DNA of 64,000 nt from positions 9,119,993-9,183,992 of the forward strand of contig OZ025221.1 of the NCBI GenBank assembly GCA_964019055.1. Direction: 5' to 3'. The translations under genes and the position numbers were made by a program. The notes under the pieces are model-generated. The model had not been told where the DNA came from, made no database searches, and worked only from the letters and a program-made list of their open reading frames with translations. Shown one piece after another: positions 11,437-31,402 of the stretch; the first letter of the stretch is position 1; the number at the start of each line of letters is the position of its first letter. This stretch comes from Anthopleura xanthogrammica (Eukaryota > Cnidaria > Anthozoa > Actiniaria > Actiniidae).

Positions 11437-14400
11437 ATGGTTAGCTGTGTCCATGTGAGCCGCTTTAAACAAGCGAATGGAATAAAAACGTACCGGAAAA
11501 TCCACTCGCGGTTTGTTTCTTGTATCTCGCGTGAGGACAGAAAGAGAAAGGTACAAAATGGTGATTTTTTCTTAAAAAAATTCTTCCTCTTGTTCTCTTA
11601 AAGCTTTAGGAGTTTCAAAACACTTTGTTCTTGTTGTTTTACAGGCATCGTCGTGTAACTGCCATGCCTGCGGGACGTATTCTTCACGGTTGCATTCCTG
11701 TTTGTCCTGCGTTTACTTCGGCTGTTACACTGGTAGCCGGCATATCCAACAACATGCAAGAACTTCAGGCCATTCACTTGGTGAATACCCACTTTTTGAT
11801 TAAAGTCTTTATTCATATTCTCAAATTAGCTTTTTGAATCCTTTTTCTTTGTTGTGTTTTATTCTTACAGCCATCGATTTAAACCATGGAAGTGTATACT
11901 GCTTTATTTGCGGTGACTATAAGTATGATAAAGACTTTGAAAAAATTGGACGAGAAGAGAGCAGACGTGGTTGGAGAAGACTAAGTAAGCAATTATCAAA
12001 TTTAGATAGGTATTTCGTACCCTTTCTGAGTCTTATATATTTTCCAACTATCTTCATATCTTTTGAATTCGTTTTCAACAACCTTTTGGCCAAAGAACGA
12101 AAGTTCAACGGCCATTGATTTGTCCACGTTTCCTCAACCCGTCCCTTGAGATATGAATCGAGGTTGGGAACTTTTTGAAAAAAATTGAAGTTCATATATC
12201 CTTTGACTTTTGTTACTATTCAACTCTTATAAGGACGCTTTGTACATAAAAATGGAGTCGTGTTTTTGTTTATGTACGCAAAGTTAATAAATAAGCTATT
12301 GTTCAACTCTAATCTTGTTAGTAAAAGGCTTTGTTTTGGGGAGATTTAAATTTGAAATGGCATCATACAACAATGACAGAAGCATTTCTTGGATTGGTAA
12401 CTTTCAGTTTACACTTATGCATCAAAAATGCTGGGAAATTTGAGATCTTTTTCATGCATTTTTCTTCAAATATATTGAGATTTTTTTTTTCAACCACAGC
12501 CAATGGTCATGTCAGGTACCACCTATGGCAGCCAACCAAATCAGATGCCAAGCTCTTGAGGGACAATCCACAGAGAATCAAAATTACAAAGAACTCTACC
12601 ATAGGTGACTATTGAAATCACAAGCCTACAAAGAACCCTAAATGCTGAATGCAAATCACAGGGTTAAAGCTATAGAGGGATTTCTTGTCCACCATGTTGT
12701 AGGACAAGAACAGTGTAATATTTTTTGCATGTTTAGAAATTCAATTACCCATGAAAGAGGAAATTTCTGCTTTTTTGACCTACCCCATGGTGGCAGTAAA
12801 AACACTCTATGTTTTACTCTTATGAGAATTTAATTATTTTCTCAATTTTTTCATAATTTTGAACTTGGTGAGGAACTATATAGTGGAAGAATTCTGTCAG
12901 AGGACAGATAGAAAGAGACTATCTAAACTTTTGTTTCCTAACAGTTATATAACAATTAGGGGACAAAGTAGGTTCCTTGTGATATGTTGGATGCAATGCC
13001 CTATGCAGAGCTTAACATAACAGCCAGTCAGTTGTTGGGCATGATGACCAACCAAATTAGTTTTAGCTTGGACATACTCCCCAGCTGAGTCGACCTTCAA
13101 AACAAACTCAAGGTCAACCAATCAGAATTAAGGATTCAATATCGTATTTTGATTAGCATTTCCTATTATTCTGCCAAGAGAATTTATGAAATATGAGTTC
13201 TTTCTTCTTTAAATTAATTGTAAATACTAGTCGAACTCATGGCAGAATTATATTTCAATCAAAAAGAAAAGTCTACATTGTATACTCGGAAAATACTCGA
13301 AAAATGCTAACCAAAAATAGTGACCCATAATTCCTTTTGGGGAAGGTGATCAACTCAGCTGGCCATTTCTGGCTCAACGTTAGTGATCAGAATGACCAAC
13401 AGGGCAAACATTTGACTGGACAAGTTCCAATTCTGGTGGACATTGTCAGTTGACTGGCTGTTATTTCAAGCCCTGCTATGCATTCTGCAACACTGCAGAA
13501 ACTACTGGTTGTAACAGCACATGAATGAAATCACAATGCAATCTTTACCCATTGCAAACATCATCAATTATCATTTCCAATATTACAGGTTTGAGAGGGC
13601 TGATTAACCTTGGCAATACCTGCTTTATGAACTGCATAGTACAAGCATTAACACATACTCCACTCCTACGTGACTACTTCCTGTCGGATCAGCATATATG
13701 TAAAGGTGATAGTGATAACTGTCTGGTCTGTGAGATGGCATCATTGTTCCAGGAGGTGAGTTAAAAATAAATTTAATTTCTTTTTCCTAAATTTACTCAG
13801 TGCCACAGGAAAAAATACTGCAATTCTCAATATTCTGCAAACTCAGATATTTCCACAGCTTGTTGTGGAATAAGTTTTTTGCTGCTGTCAATCAAAACTT
13901 ATCAGTCGGTACCTTTTATATTTTTGACTGGAGGCAGTGAAAAGCCAAATTCCATTGGGCAACTCGCTACTTCCAAGTTCACAGAATATTCCACAGTGCT
14001 GATACAGAGTTCCAATTCTACTCGACTTTAATTATGTCAATCATCAGCAACTCAAAACTGTGTAAAAATTCACTTTCAAGCAACCTCTGTGCTGAGCAAA
14101 GTCAGGGCATGGCTAACTCACAGATAGAATTGGAATTTAGCTTGTTAGGTTTTGCAGACAAAGGTGGAAAACTGGAGAACCTGGAGAAAAACCCTTAGGT
14201 CAAGGGAGAAACCTAACAAACTTCTACTTCATACTGAGCCCAGGAATCAAAATCTGCAACCCTAGAGCTTAGAGGTGAGTGCACGCAGGCAATTACCATT
14301 TTAAAATTCTGTTTTCTCTTGTCAGTTTTATTCTGGTCAAAAGATGCCTCATTCTCCTTACAAACTACTTCACTTGGTGTGGACGCACGCACGCCACCTG

Positions 14401-17400
14401 GCAGGCTATGAACAACAAGATGCTCATGAGTTTTTCATCGCTGCTTTAGATGTCTTGCACAACTACTGTAAAGGTATTTGTAACATCTTTAAACATCCTT
14501 AGAGATAGAGTCAAACGAACAGACCATTTTTGAGATGCACAAGTGCTTTCAAAAATATCGCAGGCACAGACATGATCTCGAGGCATGCAAGAGCGTGTGA
14601 TCTCCACAAAATGCCTCTTTTTCATGTCTGTGCCTGAAACATTTTTGAAAGCGCCTGCGCATCTTGAAAATGGCCTATTGTCATCTTACAGGCCTGATTT
14701 AGAGGGCTTGGGCTTACCAATGGTACCCACCACCTCAGGAAGTGAAATCCTGGGTTTTGGTCCTCAAATATCTCCAAATCTGAATGTAGAATTTCAGAAA
14801 TGAATGCTATAAAACAATGTATTTATGTATAGAAATAGTCATAGAATATTGATAAGATTGTAATCTAATTGGTATTTAATTTCAACAGATGACGCTCCTG
14901 ATAAAGAGACATTAAAGCCAAACAACCACAATCAGTGTAACTGTATTATTGATAGAATATTTACTGGTGGACTCCAGTCTGACGTCACTTGTCAAGTATG
15001 CAAGTAAGTTGGACATGCTTCCCATTTTGGAACATTTAGGATCATAAATGGAGAGATTATGGCAAATATTCATTTTAATTTTTTATACATCATCTACTTC
15101 AACTTTTTCTCTCTGAATTATTAAATTCTTGAAATGTGTGTTTTCGTAAAGGGATGATACTGAAAGCTAGGGCCGCTTGGCTATGCAATCAAAGCACGCT
15201 GTGATTGGTCAGTTCCTGCATACACCGGACACCTGTGTGTAACATAACATTATTGTATCTGTTGTTCTTTTAGTTCTGTTTCAACAACTGTTGATCCATT
15301 CTGGGACATTTCTCTTGATCTTGGCCATGGCGACAAGGGAAATGGACGGAATAGTTCTGGAGCATCTGCTGCATCAACTCCAGACCCAGCTAATTCTGGT
15401 ACTAAGTGCAAAAAATATCCTATCTACATGAATTATGTTAAAGTTGATTACTTACCTATAGTACTGTGCTTTCAACCTGATGAATAATAAAGAAAGACAT
15501 GCTATGTATAGACCTAATTATAATTCGAACTATTGATAACAATTATTCATTTTATTATTTTAGGTGAGGATAGTAATGGACAACAACCAGAATGCACCCA
15601 TCTAGATGAGAGTTTTGTACCAAAATCATTGATAGAGTGTTTAAAAAGGTATAATTTTCACAAAGGCAATTCTAAATGACTTTAAGAACTGTTTGTTAGT
15701 TTATATTTTTACTTTTTTCATATAGAGTTTTAAAAAATCAGTTCCATTCATTTTAGGTTTACAAGACCAGAACGACTTGGCAGTGAAGCTAAAATCAAAT
15801 GCAGTAAATGTCAGAGCTACCAAGAGTCAACTAAACAGCTTTCCATGAAGAAATTACCTATAGTAGTGTGCTTTCATCTGAAGGTAAAGGAATTTGGAAT
15901 TTAAAATAAGCATTATTATAATCATTATTAAAATCATTATTACTATCATCATTATCATCACTGTTATCTTCAGTTGATACAACCATAATCATCAATGGCA
16001 TCAATATCTCTATTGTTGTCATCATTATCAATAACATTGTTTCCATCATGTTCATCATCAGCATCACCATCATCATCATCACCATCATCCTCATTACCAT
16101 CATCGACCATCAATCATTATCACCATCATCATCTCACCATCAGTATCATCATCGTTACACCATCATCATCACCATCATTATCACCATCAGTATCATCATC
16201 GTCATCACCATCAGTATCATCGTCATCACCATCAGTATCATCATCATCATCACCATCATCATCACCATCATCATCTCACCATCAGTATCATCATCATCAT
16301 CATCATCACCATCATCATCTCACCATCAGTATCATCATCGTCATCACCATCATCATCACCGTCATCATTCTCACCACCATTCTCATCATTGTATCATAAG
16401 TCTTTCTCGTTATGCCTATTTGTAATATTCTATTTTTATCTATCATTTTCTAATGGTACTTAACACTATAAATAATTGACCACCTTCTTCTTTTCCTTCC
16501 CTTAGCGTTTTGAACATTCCAAAAAATCCAAAAAGATTTCTACATATATACCATTTCCTCAAGAACTGGACATGACACCATTCACATCACTAAGGTTTGT
16601 TCAATCTTTGAAATACACTTACAATAAGTCATCGCCTTATTAGCATATGCTAACGATTCTTTTCCTGTTTCTGTTCTTTTTCAGATTAGGGCAAAATGTC
16701 GATATCGGTTCGTTAAATCAACCAAGTCAATCTTGTTTGTCATACAACAGCAAGTATGTCTACTCTGATAAATTTAGTCAAAGGTGGTTCACTTTAAAAA
16801 AACATCCTACAGCACAACGTCAAAAGTATTTTACATTTAATGTATTCGCATACATACTTCTATGCATGGGTTTTTGTGCATTAAACACATTTGATGCAAA
16901 GCTGTCTGGTTTTACCAAATAAGTCGTGTAAAAGTTCGTTTGGCAGCAAAAATTCTGTGAAGTATGCGAATACATTAAAAGTGGTCATACTTTTGTGCAT
17001 CACGCTGTAAAGCTGTAAAACCATCATTCCCTGTGAGGGGCTCTTCTGTGAGGTTCGCTCAACTGTGAGGTTCGCTCAACATGCACTACTACTACATTCA
17101 ATATTTACAATTTATTATGCACATTATCATGTCCAGCTAGTTTTCTTAGTATTTAGTTTTTCAAAAGTCACTCTTATTAAGATGTGTGTTTTTGTTTTCT
17201 TTCGTTGTAGGTATTTGTTATTTGCAGTCGTTAATCATAGTGGTACTTTAGAAGTTGGTCATTACACAGCATTTATACGTCAACAACATGAGGCAAGTAA
17301 AAGAAAAATGTGTTTTACCAATAGTCCCCTTCACAGTTCCCTGTGCCATCTTGAAAGGTAGCCATGCCTTCGCATTGAAGCGAGACATGACTTCAACTAT

Positions 17401-18066
17401 TATAGAGATATGAATAATTATTATCCAAGGTATCAAAAATAGGTCTCTATCATTGCAAGGTCACTTCATGTCTCGTTTGATGCTAAGGCACGGCTACCTT
17501 TTAAGATGGTGCAGGGAACTGTGAGGGAAATATTGTGCTAATGAAGATTGAAATATAAGAAACATGTATCATTACATTACATTAGTAATATCTAATATTT
17601 TTGTTCTTGTTGATGTTAGTGGTTCAAATGTGATGATGCATGGATTACTAAGGCATCAATAGATGAAGTGCTACAAAGTGAAGGGTAAGTCTTGCTTGAT
17701 CCTTCCAATGCTTGGGAGAATGATGATGAGGATGGTACTGGTGATGATCATGATGATGATGATGATGATAGTACTGGTGGAGATGATGATGATGGTGCTG
17801 ATGATGATGATGATAATGGTGGTGATGATGATAATGATGATGACGATAATTGTGATGATGGTAATGGTGATGATGTTGGTGGTGGGGTGGGGGTGATGAT
17901 GGTCAAAACGATGATGATAGTGGTGACAATGATGGTGGTCATGATGATGGTAGTGATGACGATGATGATGATTGTCCTTTTGAATCAACAATTAATATCA
18001 ATTTGTTTGTTTGTTTGTTTCAGGTATCTTCTTTTCTACCACAAGAAAGTGCTAGAATATGAATAA
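11437..18066 (+). CDS. USP22: USP22-type ubiquitin carboxyl-terminal hydrolase (SAGA deubiquitinase)
   Basis: Catalytic subunit of the SAGA deubiquitinating module; removes ubiquitin from H2B and H2A (family knowledge). Exons: 11437-11550, 11645-11780, 11871-11984, 12500-12604, 13589-13755, 14326-14473, 14889-15003, 15274-15398, 15564-15648, 15757-15883, 16506-16594, 16685-16753, 17211-17292, 17620-17684, 18024-18066. All phases join, giving 527 aa (human USP22 is 525). The start MVSC matches the human MVS start. A ZnF-UBP occupies about residues 42-121 ([19 protein letters not shown] and [13 protein letters not shown]). The USP Cys box is [18 protein letters not shown] with catalytic Cys168; the His box is [14 protein letters not shown] with His482; the Asp box is WFKCDDAW with Asp497/498. 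Zinc-coordinating CQVC and CSKC pairs are present and the C-terminus is [14 protein letters not shown]. Intron 13 uses a GC donor. Vertebrate USP27X/USP51 are later relatives. Confidence 0.97.
14078..14288 (-). mobile_element. tRNA-like SINE copy (reverse orientation)
   Basis: Reverse-orientation counterpart of the 9421 element: GTCAGGGCATGGCTAACTCA, then GGAATTTAGCTTGTTAGGTT, then the inverted head ending TTAGAGGTGAGTGCACGC. In USP22 intron 5, ending just before the exon at 14326. Confidence 0.6.
14521..14676. mobile_element. Palindromic MITE-like element in USP22 intron
   Basis: The left arm, starting AGACCATTTTTGAGATGCAC, is inverted at the right end (CGCATCTTGAAAATGGCCT). Inner arms GGCACAGACATGA and TCATGTCTGTGCC also pair, so nearly the whole 156 bp can fold back. 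Confidence 0.75.
15449..15483 (+). pseudogene. Short decayed copy of part of a USP22 exon
   Basis: TTACCTATAGTACTGTGCTT followed by TCA matches the end of the real exon (15854-15876) at 22 of 23 positions. It would read LPIVLCF against the true LPIVVCF. It lies in intron 8, has stops soon after and no donor, so it is a fragmentary internal duplication. Confidence 0.55.
16040..16395. repeat. (CAT/ATC)n microsatellite in USP22 intron 10
   Basis: Interrupted CATCATCACCATCATC repeats between the exons ending at 15883 and starting at 16506. Open frames across it are low-complexity artefacts. Confidence 0.95.
16808..17010. mobile_element. MITE-like element, family A copy 2
   Basis: Starts CTACAGCACAACGTCAAAAG and ends CACGCTGTAA; shares arms and centre with the copy at 70-279. 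In USP22 intron 12. Confidence 0.75.
17330..17526. mobile_element. MITE-like element downstream of the GC donor of USP22
   Basis: The left arm (TCACAGTTCCCTGTGCCATC and onward, about 58 bp) is repeated inverted at the right (GATGGTGCAGGGAACTGTGA). The arms include GGTAGCCATGCCTTCGCAT and its inverse. It starts 37 bp after the GC splice donor of exon 13. Confidence 0.75.
17705..17975. repeat. (GAT)n-rich tract in USP22 intron 14
   Basis: Interrupted GATGATGATGGTGATGAT triplets between the exons ending at 17684 and starting at 18024. Not coding. Confidence 0.9.
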
Positions 18067-19780
18067 AAACAAGAGTCAATATAATAATTCTTTCTGATTT
18101 CAACTTCTACTCTCACTTATAAAAACTTCCTTAAACAATTCCTCATTCTTTTTGATTCTTGCTCTATTTGTCACTAAGTTCTACGTCATTGTTGCTCACA
18201 GCTTTGTCTGTCTTGTTTTTGCATCTTACACGAAAAAAATGGAATTGAGTACATTCCTTCGCTGGCTTTCTTTTATACTTAGATTTTTTCTAAAATATTT
18301 GAAATACTTGCCAAAACTACAACATAAATAAAGTCACTCGAAACAGATCAGATTATAATTCCGCTTTGCAAAACATTTTTTAAATATTAGGGTTTTTTTC
18401 AAATATTCTTCCAAATTGTTTATGGACTGCTTTTGGCATAATGTCAAGATCTATTTGAAGTATATTTTATACTCTGTTCTTTATTATTTAAATACAAAAT
18501 ATAGTATTGACGTTGATATTCTTGATAGAAATAATCTATTCTATGGAAAATTAGACTGACAGTTTTCATAAAATTGTCAAAATTATCATCTTTTTTAAAA
18601 GTTTTTTTGCCAGATTTCCTCACAGAAAGCACTTGTAAACATTTGTGGAGTTGCCCTTGCTTCGAAATTATTGATGTAAAAAAGATAAAACAATAAAGAG
18701 ATTGAAAAAATAAATTGTAAGGTTTGTTACAATAAATAGCTTCATTACTTTAAGCTACAAAAACGTATCACTTGGGATATGGAGTGTTTGAGAGAGGGAA
18801 ATCCTAGGGAAAAATTAGGGATGTTCGAGTCGAAAATCAGGGATAAAAAAGGGGGATAACGAAAACGATTCGTAAGGATATCCAAAAGCTACCGTTAAGG
18901 AAATACTGTGGTATTTTTGAAGATTGATAAAAGAATACAGGACATTTCAGTCCATTATAAAAGGCTTCCAAAATCTATAAGCAAGTGTCCCAATACCAGT
19001 ATGAAATAAATACAGAAAGGAAGTTTTAGGGAAGTAATATTGACGAAATGATATACGGTAACCCAGTCTCCAGCATTACGTAGTCAGTAGAGTTGTTGGT
19101 CTCTTCCTTGATTCAAAAATCATTTTTCTTCGATTTTCTACTCCTCAAATGCTAAGTTCTAATTCGATCTGTGTGTTATCCGTGCCCTGATTTAGATTAG
19201 CCCAGCGATTGTTTCAGTACAGGTATTGGTAAAATTTGTATATCCTTGTCACACGGCTTCACTTACCATCGAAAACTTTAACTTACTCAAAAAAATTCAT
19301 ACTTTTTAAAGATCTTCTTCTTGTGTCCAGGAAGCAATTGTTAGAAAGCTAATCTTAACGGAAATAAGCGTTCCAAGAGAGAAGATTCTTAACCATTTAT
19401 TTTTTTCGAAGCAGCGTAATGTTCTGACCATCACGATAAAAATTACCAAGGTGGGACGTCAGGATAAGAGATGAAACGTTTACTCGAAAAGATTTACGCC
19501 AAGTCAAAATTTCAGAATATCTGAGAACAAGGACGTTAGTGTTACTTCTTGTACCCTTGTACTCCTGTACCCCTGTACCCCTGTGCCCCTGTGCCCCTGT
19601 GCCCCTGTGCCCCTGTGCCCCTACACCCCTGCACCCCACCCTCTAAGATATCCCAGTATTCCTCGCGACTCTCGCCGCAGTTCCCGCGTTTACTTGACAA
19701 GAAACTTTGTGAATGGCGACTAGTTAACGACAACAGTACACAGGAACGTCTTTCCTGCCTTAAATAACTCACTAGAAATC
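18067..19780. other. USP22 3' UTR and USP22-SUZ12 intergenic region
   Basis: Candidate polyadenylation signals AATAAA at 18327-18332 and 18692-18697. A SINE-like fragment lies at about 19070-19240. A CCCCTGTG/CCCTGTAC repeat at 19549-19640 lies 140-230 bp upstream of the SUZ12 start. No coding exon recognised. Confidence 0.5.
19549..19640. repeat. CCCTGTRC-type repeat upstream of SUZ12
   Basis: About 90 bp of GTACCCCTGTACCCCTGTGC-type units, similar in composition to the far longer CCCTGT tract at 39715-40455 inside PLAC8-C intron 1. It occupies the proximal 5' flank of SUZ12, so it may fall in the promoter or 5' UTR. Confidence 0.8.
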
Positions 19781-28398
<8,618 letters not shown>

Positions 28399-29453
28399 AA
28401 GTGTAGTCTATTCTTGGATTTTTTGGTTGAAGTGCAGAATTTTTTTGATTTTCCATACTATCAATCAATATTATACCTTTGTAAATAATTCTTTACTACA
28501 TCCCTTACATGCCAATAATATGCATTTAATGGACGAAATCACTGATTATCAGAGAACTGGACTTACGACGGCACTTGAAAATTAGTTTGAAGTATCAAAA
28601 ATTTAGTCTCCACTATTGCACCAGTATTTCTTATGCTGATTAAGGCAATTTATTTCTTGCACTGTTAGACGTAGAATTTAAGTGCTGCAGTGAACTTTTC
28701 CTGGAATTTGTTGGCTCCTTGGTTGGATAGTTGGAGGGTTGTGAAGGTCATTGTGAACAGTAATGAACAGTGCTTTTTTTCCTTGTGATGTGAACTTGAT
28801 TATACAGTATGATTGTGACAAATGAAGCATGAGAGTCCAATAAACTCAACTCAGGACATCAAGAATTCTACAAATTTCTTACTAATTATTCATTGCATGC
28901 TTCTAGTTTTTAACTTGTGGATATGTGAAGCATAGAAACGAGTTATTGTGAGGGGTCTGAATATGGAAATGTGTCACTCGTTTAAAACTAAGATCCTTTT
29001 TTATTCTTTCTTTTTAATATCAACCGTCATGGTGAGCTATATTTTAAACTCTTAGGAATCATTACAAACAAATTTTCCTTCTTTATTTCTTAATATAATA
29101 TATACCTGCTACAAAACTGCTGAGATGCATTACACCAAGTTAGAATGTTATGTAATAACTTGGCAATGCATGCTTACATAAATTTAACATTTCCTATGCT
29201 TTGTCAGTTCTAAATTTTTTTGGCCATCCTCGATTCATGTGCAATACTAATTTGTATAATAGACGACTGGAACTGACAGGTCACATGACCCTCCCCCTCG
29301 TAAGACAAGCAACTATCAGATTTTTGTGTTATGCATAAATTTTCAATTATGTAACTATTGGTTTACTGGTAGATAAAGAAATGATTATCAAGGGATGAAA
29401 TTAAATGGGTAAAATCTCTTATGCCCAAAGTGAGGAGGCTGCCAGGTTTGGTC
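28399..29453. other. Convergent 3' regions of SUZ12 and PLAC8-A
   Basis: About 1.05 kb between the SUZ12 stop (+) and PLAC8-A stop (-). AATAAA at 28839-28844 fits SUZ12 polyadenylation. No exon or clear repeat seen otherwise. Confidence 0.5.
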
Positions 29454-30959
29454 TTAGCGTCCAAGATGCTGAAGTTCCCTGGACAACTGGCACAAAACAA
29501 GGTTTTGGCAACAGATAACTGAGCAGTAGTCATTACAGAGGGATCCCTGTGAAATTAAAACAATAGATCGTTCAATATTTTTGATTCATAAATAATTAAT
29601 GATGAAACCAAAAAAGAAAGTATAACCATGGAGAAGTCATGTACATTTGCAAAAAAATGGCGGATTGTATCGTTTTCTGCGTGCAGGGAGGGCATTGTAG
29701 TTGACTAGAATTCTTTAAGGTGAATTTTCACAGCAAACACCCTTAAATCAAGACAGAATATCATGCAATAAACATTACTCACTCTCTACTTGGGATGCCA
29801 GGTTCAGAAGAAAGAACCCAATACTCACTCTCTACTTGGGATGCCAGGTTCAGAAGAAAGAACCCAAGAATCCAAAGGAAACAGGCAAATTCAACTACTA
29901 CACCTCCCTCGAATCCACTCTTCTCTTTAACTTGGGCATGTTTTTCCCATATCAAACCATTTGTCATTCTCTTGAGAATAAGATTCTTTGTTTGAGTTTT
30001 GTCCATATTCATGTGTCTTCTCATGCACAACCGTTAAACAAAGAAATGATACTCGGGGGTTTCAATAATATTTGAAATAGACTGATAGAATTCAAATGTA
30101 GGCGTCCACATCCACTAATTTTACTTCTTATTTACTGAGACTGATTCGTAAAATAGTCACCATCTATTGAAACCCCTGGATACTCTAGGGAACGACACAT
30201 AAAGGGTAAAGCAGTGTATTAGAGGATATACCTGAATGTTTTGTTCTGATCTGAGCTGTACACGGAGTCCAAACATTGCTTCCAGTGGGCAGCAAAGACA
30301 GAAGCAGCAATCTTCATTCATCTTTTGAGTGACTTCATACAACAAGCACATTGGACAGAACATTCCACACAAACCTAAGGAACCAAAAAATTATTCATTT
30401 ATTTTGTAGTAATTTCTAGCTTTTCATCAATCAAACCATATCAACCATCCAGATAACTCCAACCACTCATCCATCCAACCACTCATCCATCCAACCACTC
30501 ATCCATCCAACCACTCATCCATCCATCCATCCATCCATCCATCCATCCATCCATCCACCCACCCACACGGTGATCAGTGTTTGACTACTATTTAAAGTAA
30601 ATAAATAGATTCAAAGATCGAAAGTTAACCCAACAATACTTACAAGAGCGCATATCCTCAAAACAGCCACACATTCCACTATGCCAATCTCTCTTCCCTT
30701 GCAGTATAACTGTAGGCTGTTGGTTGACCACTACCACATTGGTAGTGGTGGTTGAGACAGGGGCAGACTGAGGAGGGTAACCCTGTTGGGGGTAACCCTG
30801 TTGGGGATAACCCTGTTGGGGGTACCCCTGAGCTGGATAGCCTTGCTGAGGGTATTCTGGTCCAGAATATGGAGGTGGGCCAGCCACTCCTGGCTGGGTC
30901 ATGACTGGTGGATTCTGATCGTCTTGGAGTCGGTCATATTTGGTATTTGCTCCTTCCAT
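29454..30959 (-). CDS. PLAC8-family Cys-rich protein A with YPQQG repeats
   Basis: PLAC8/onzin/cornifelin family; biochemical role of this member unknown. Coding exons on the minus strand: 30644-30959, 30232-30374, 29454-29546 (TAA); phases 1 and 0; 183 aa. Residues 1-70 are Pro/Gln/Tyr-rich with a pentapeptide YPQQG repeat at about 36-62. The PLAC8 domain starts at [16 protein letters not shown] (about 91-106) and continues with [30 protein letters not shown] and [20 protein letters not shown], ending RELQHLGR. Cys clusters match the family. Three paralogues with the same exon pattern follow (B, C, D). No signal peptide. A low-complexity CATC repeat occupies intron 1. The first ATG gives a continuous frame; an upstream non-coding exon is possible because AG precedes the ATG by one base. 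Confidence 0.9.
29939..30069. mobile_element. MITE-like element, family D copy in PLAC8-A intron 2
   Basis: Inverted orientation relative to the 27403 copy: ATTCTCTTGAGAATAAGATT followed by CTTTGTTTGAGTTTTGTCCA and TGTGTCTTCTCATGCACAAC. Confidence 0.65.
30460..30565. repeat. CATC/CCAACCACTCATC repeat in PLAC8-A intron 1
   Basis: CCAACCACTCATCCATCC repeated, then (CATC)n and CACCCACC, between coding exons 1 and 2. Confidence 0.9.
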
Positions 30960-31202
30960 ACTTTACATGAAACAAGTATTATATATCACATCAATTACGT
31001 CATCAAAAACACTCGAAAATGTATTACATATCACTTATTTATCAAAGGGAATCTCGAGTGGATGAGAAGTCTGTAAAATGACAAGTTTTTTAGCCAGCTA
31101 ATCTTATGTTAAGTACTTTAAGTTTTAAGATGGCTTCGTACTTTGAAGATAATTTACTACCAAACCCACTGAACCATGGTTTGGAAAGATAAGTTTGTAT
31201 GA

Positions 31203-31402
31203 CGACTACGCCCACAAAAGTCTATGAATACGATGACAATCATCAACATTTTGACTGCATTCCTTTCTCCACAGGTCGGCATCCTTTTGATAATTTTCTT
31301 CTCATCAAAAGGGTGCCAGCTTGTGGAGAAAGGAATGCAGACTAAAACAAAACATTGTCAGATGTTTGTCAGCATATTCATAGACGTTTGTGGGTGTAGT
31401 CG
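31203..31402. mobile_element. Palindromic MITE-like element
   Basis: GACTACGCCCACAAAAGTCT at the left is inverted as AGACGTTTGTGGGTGTAGTC at the right. Inner arms CTGCATTCCTTTCTCCACAG and the inverse CTTGTGGAGAAAGGAATGCAG also pair. Confidence 0.8.

Noticed and set aside
11834..12195. Frames on both strands near 11.9-12.2 kb
   Set aside because: The plus-strand one contains the real USP22 exon 3 and reads on into the intron; the minus one is its shadow.
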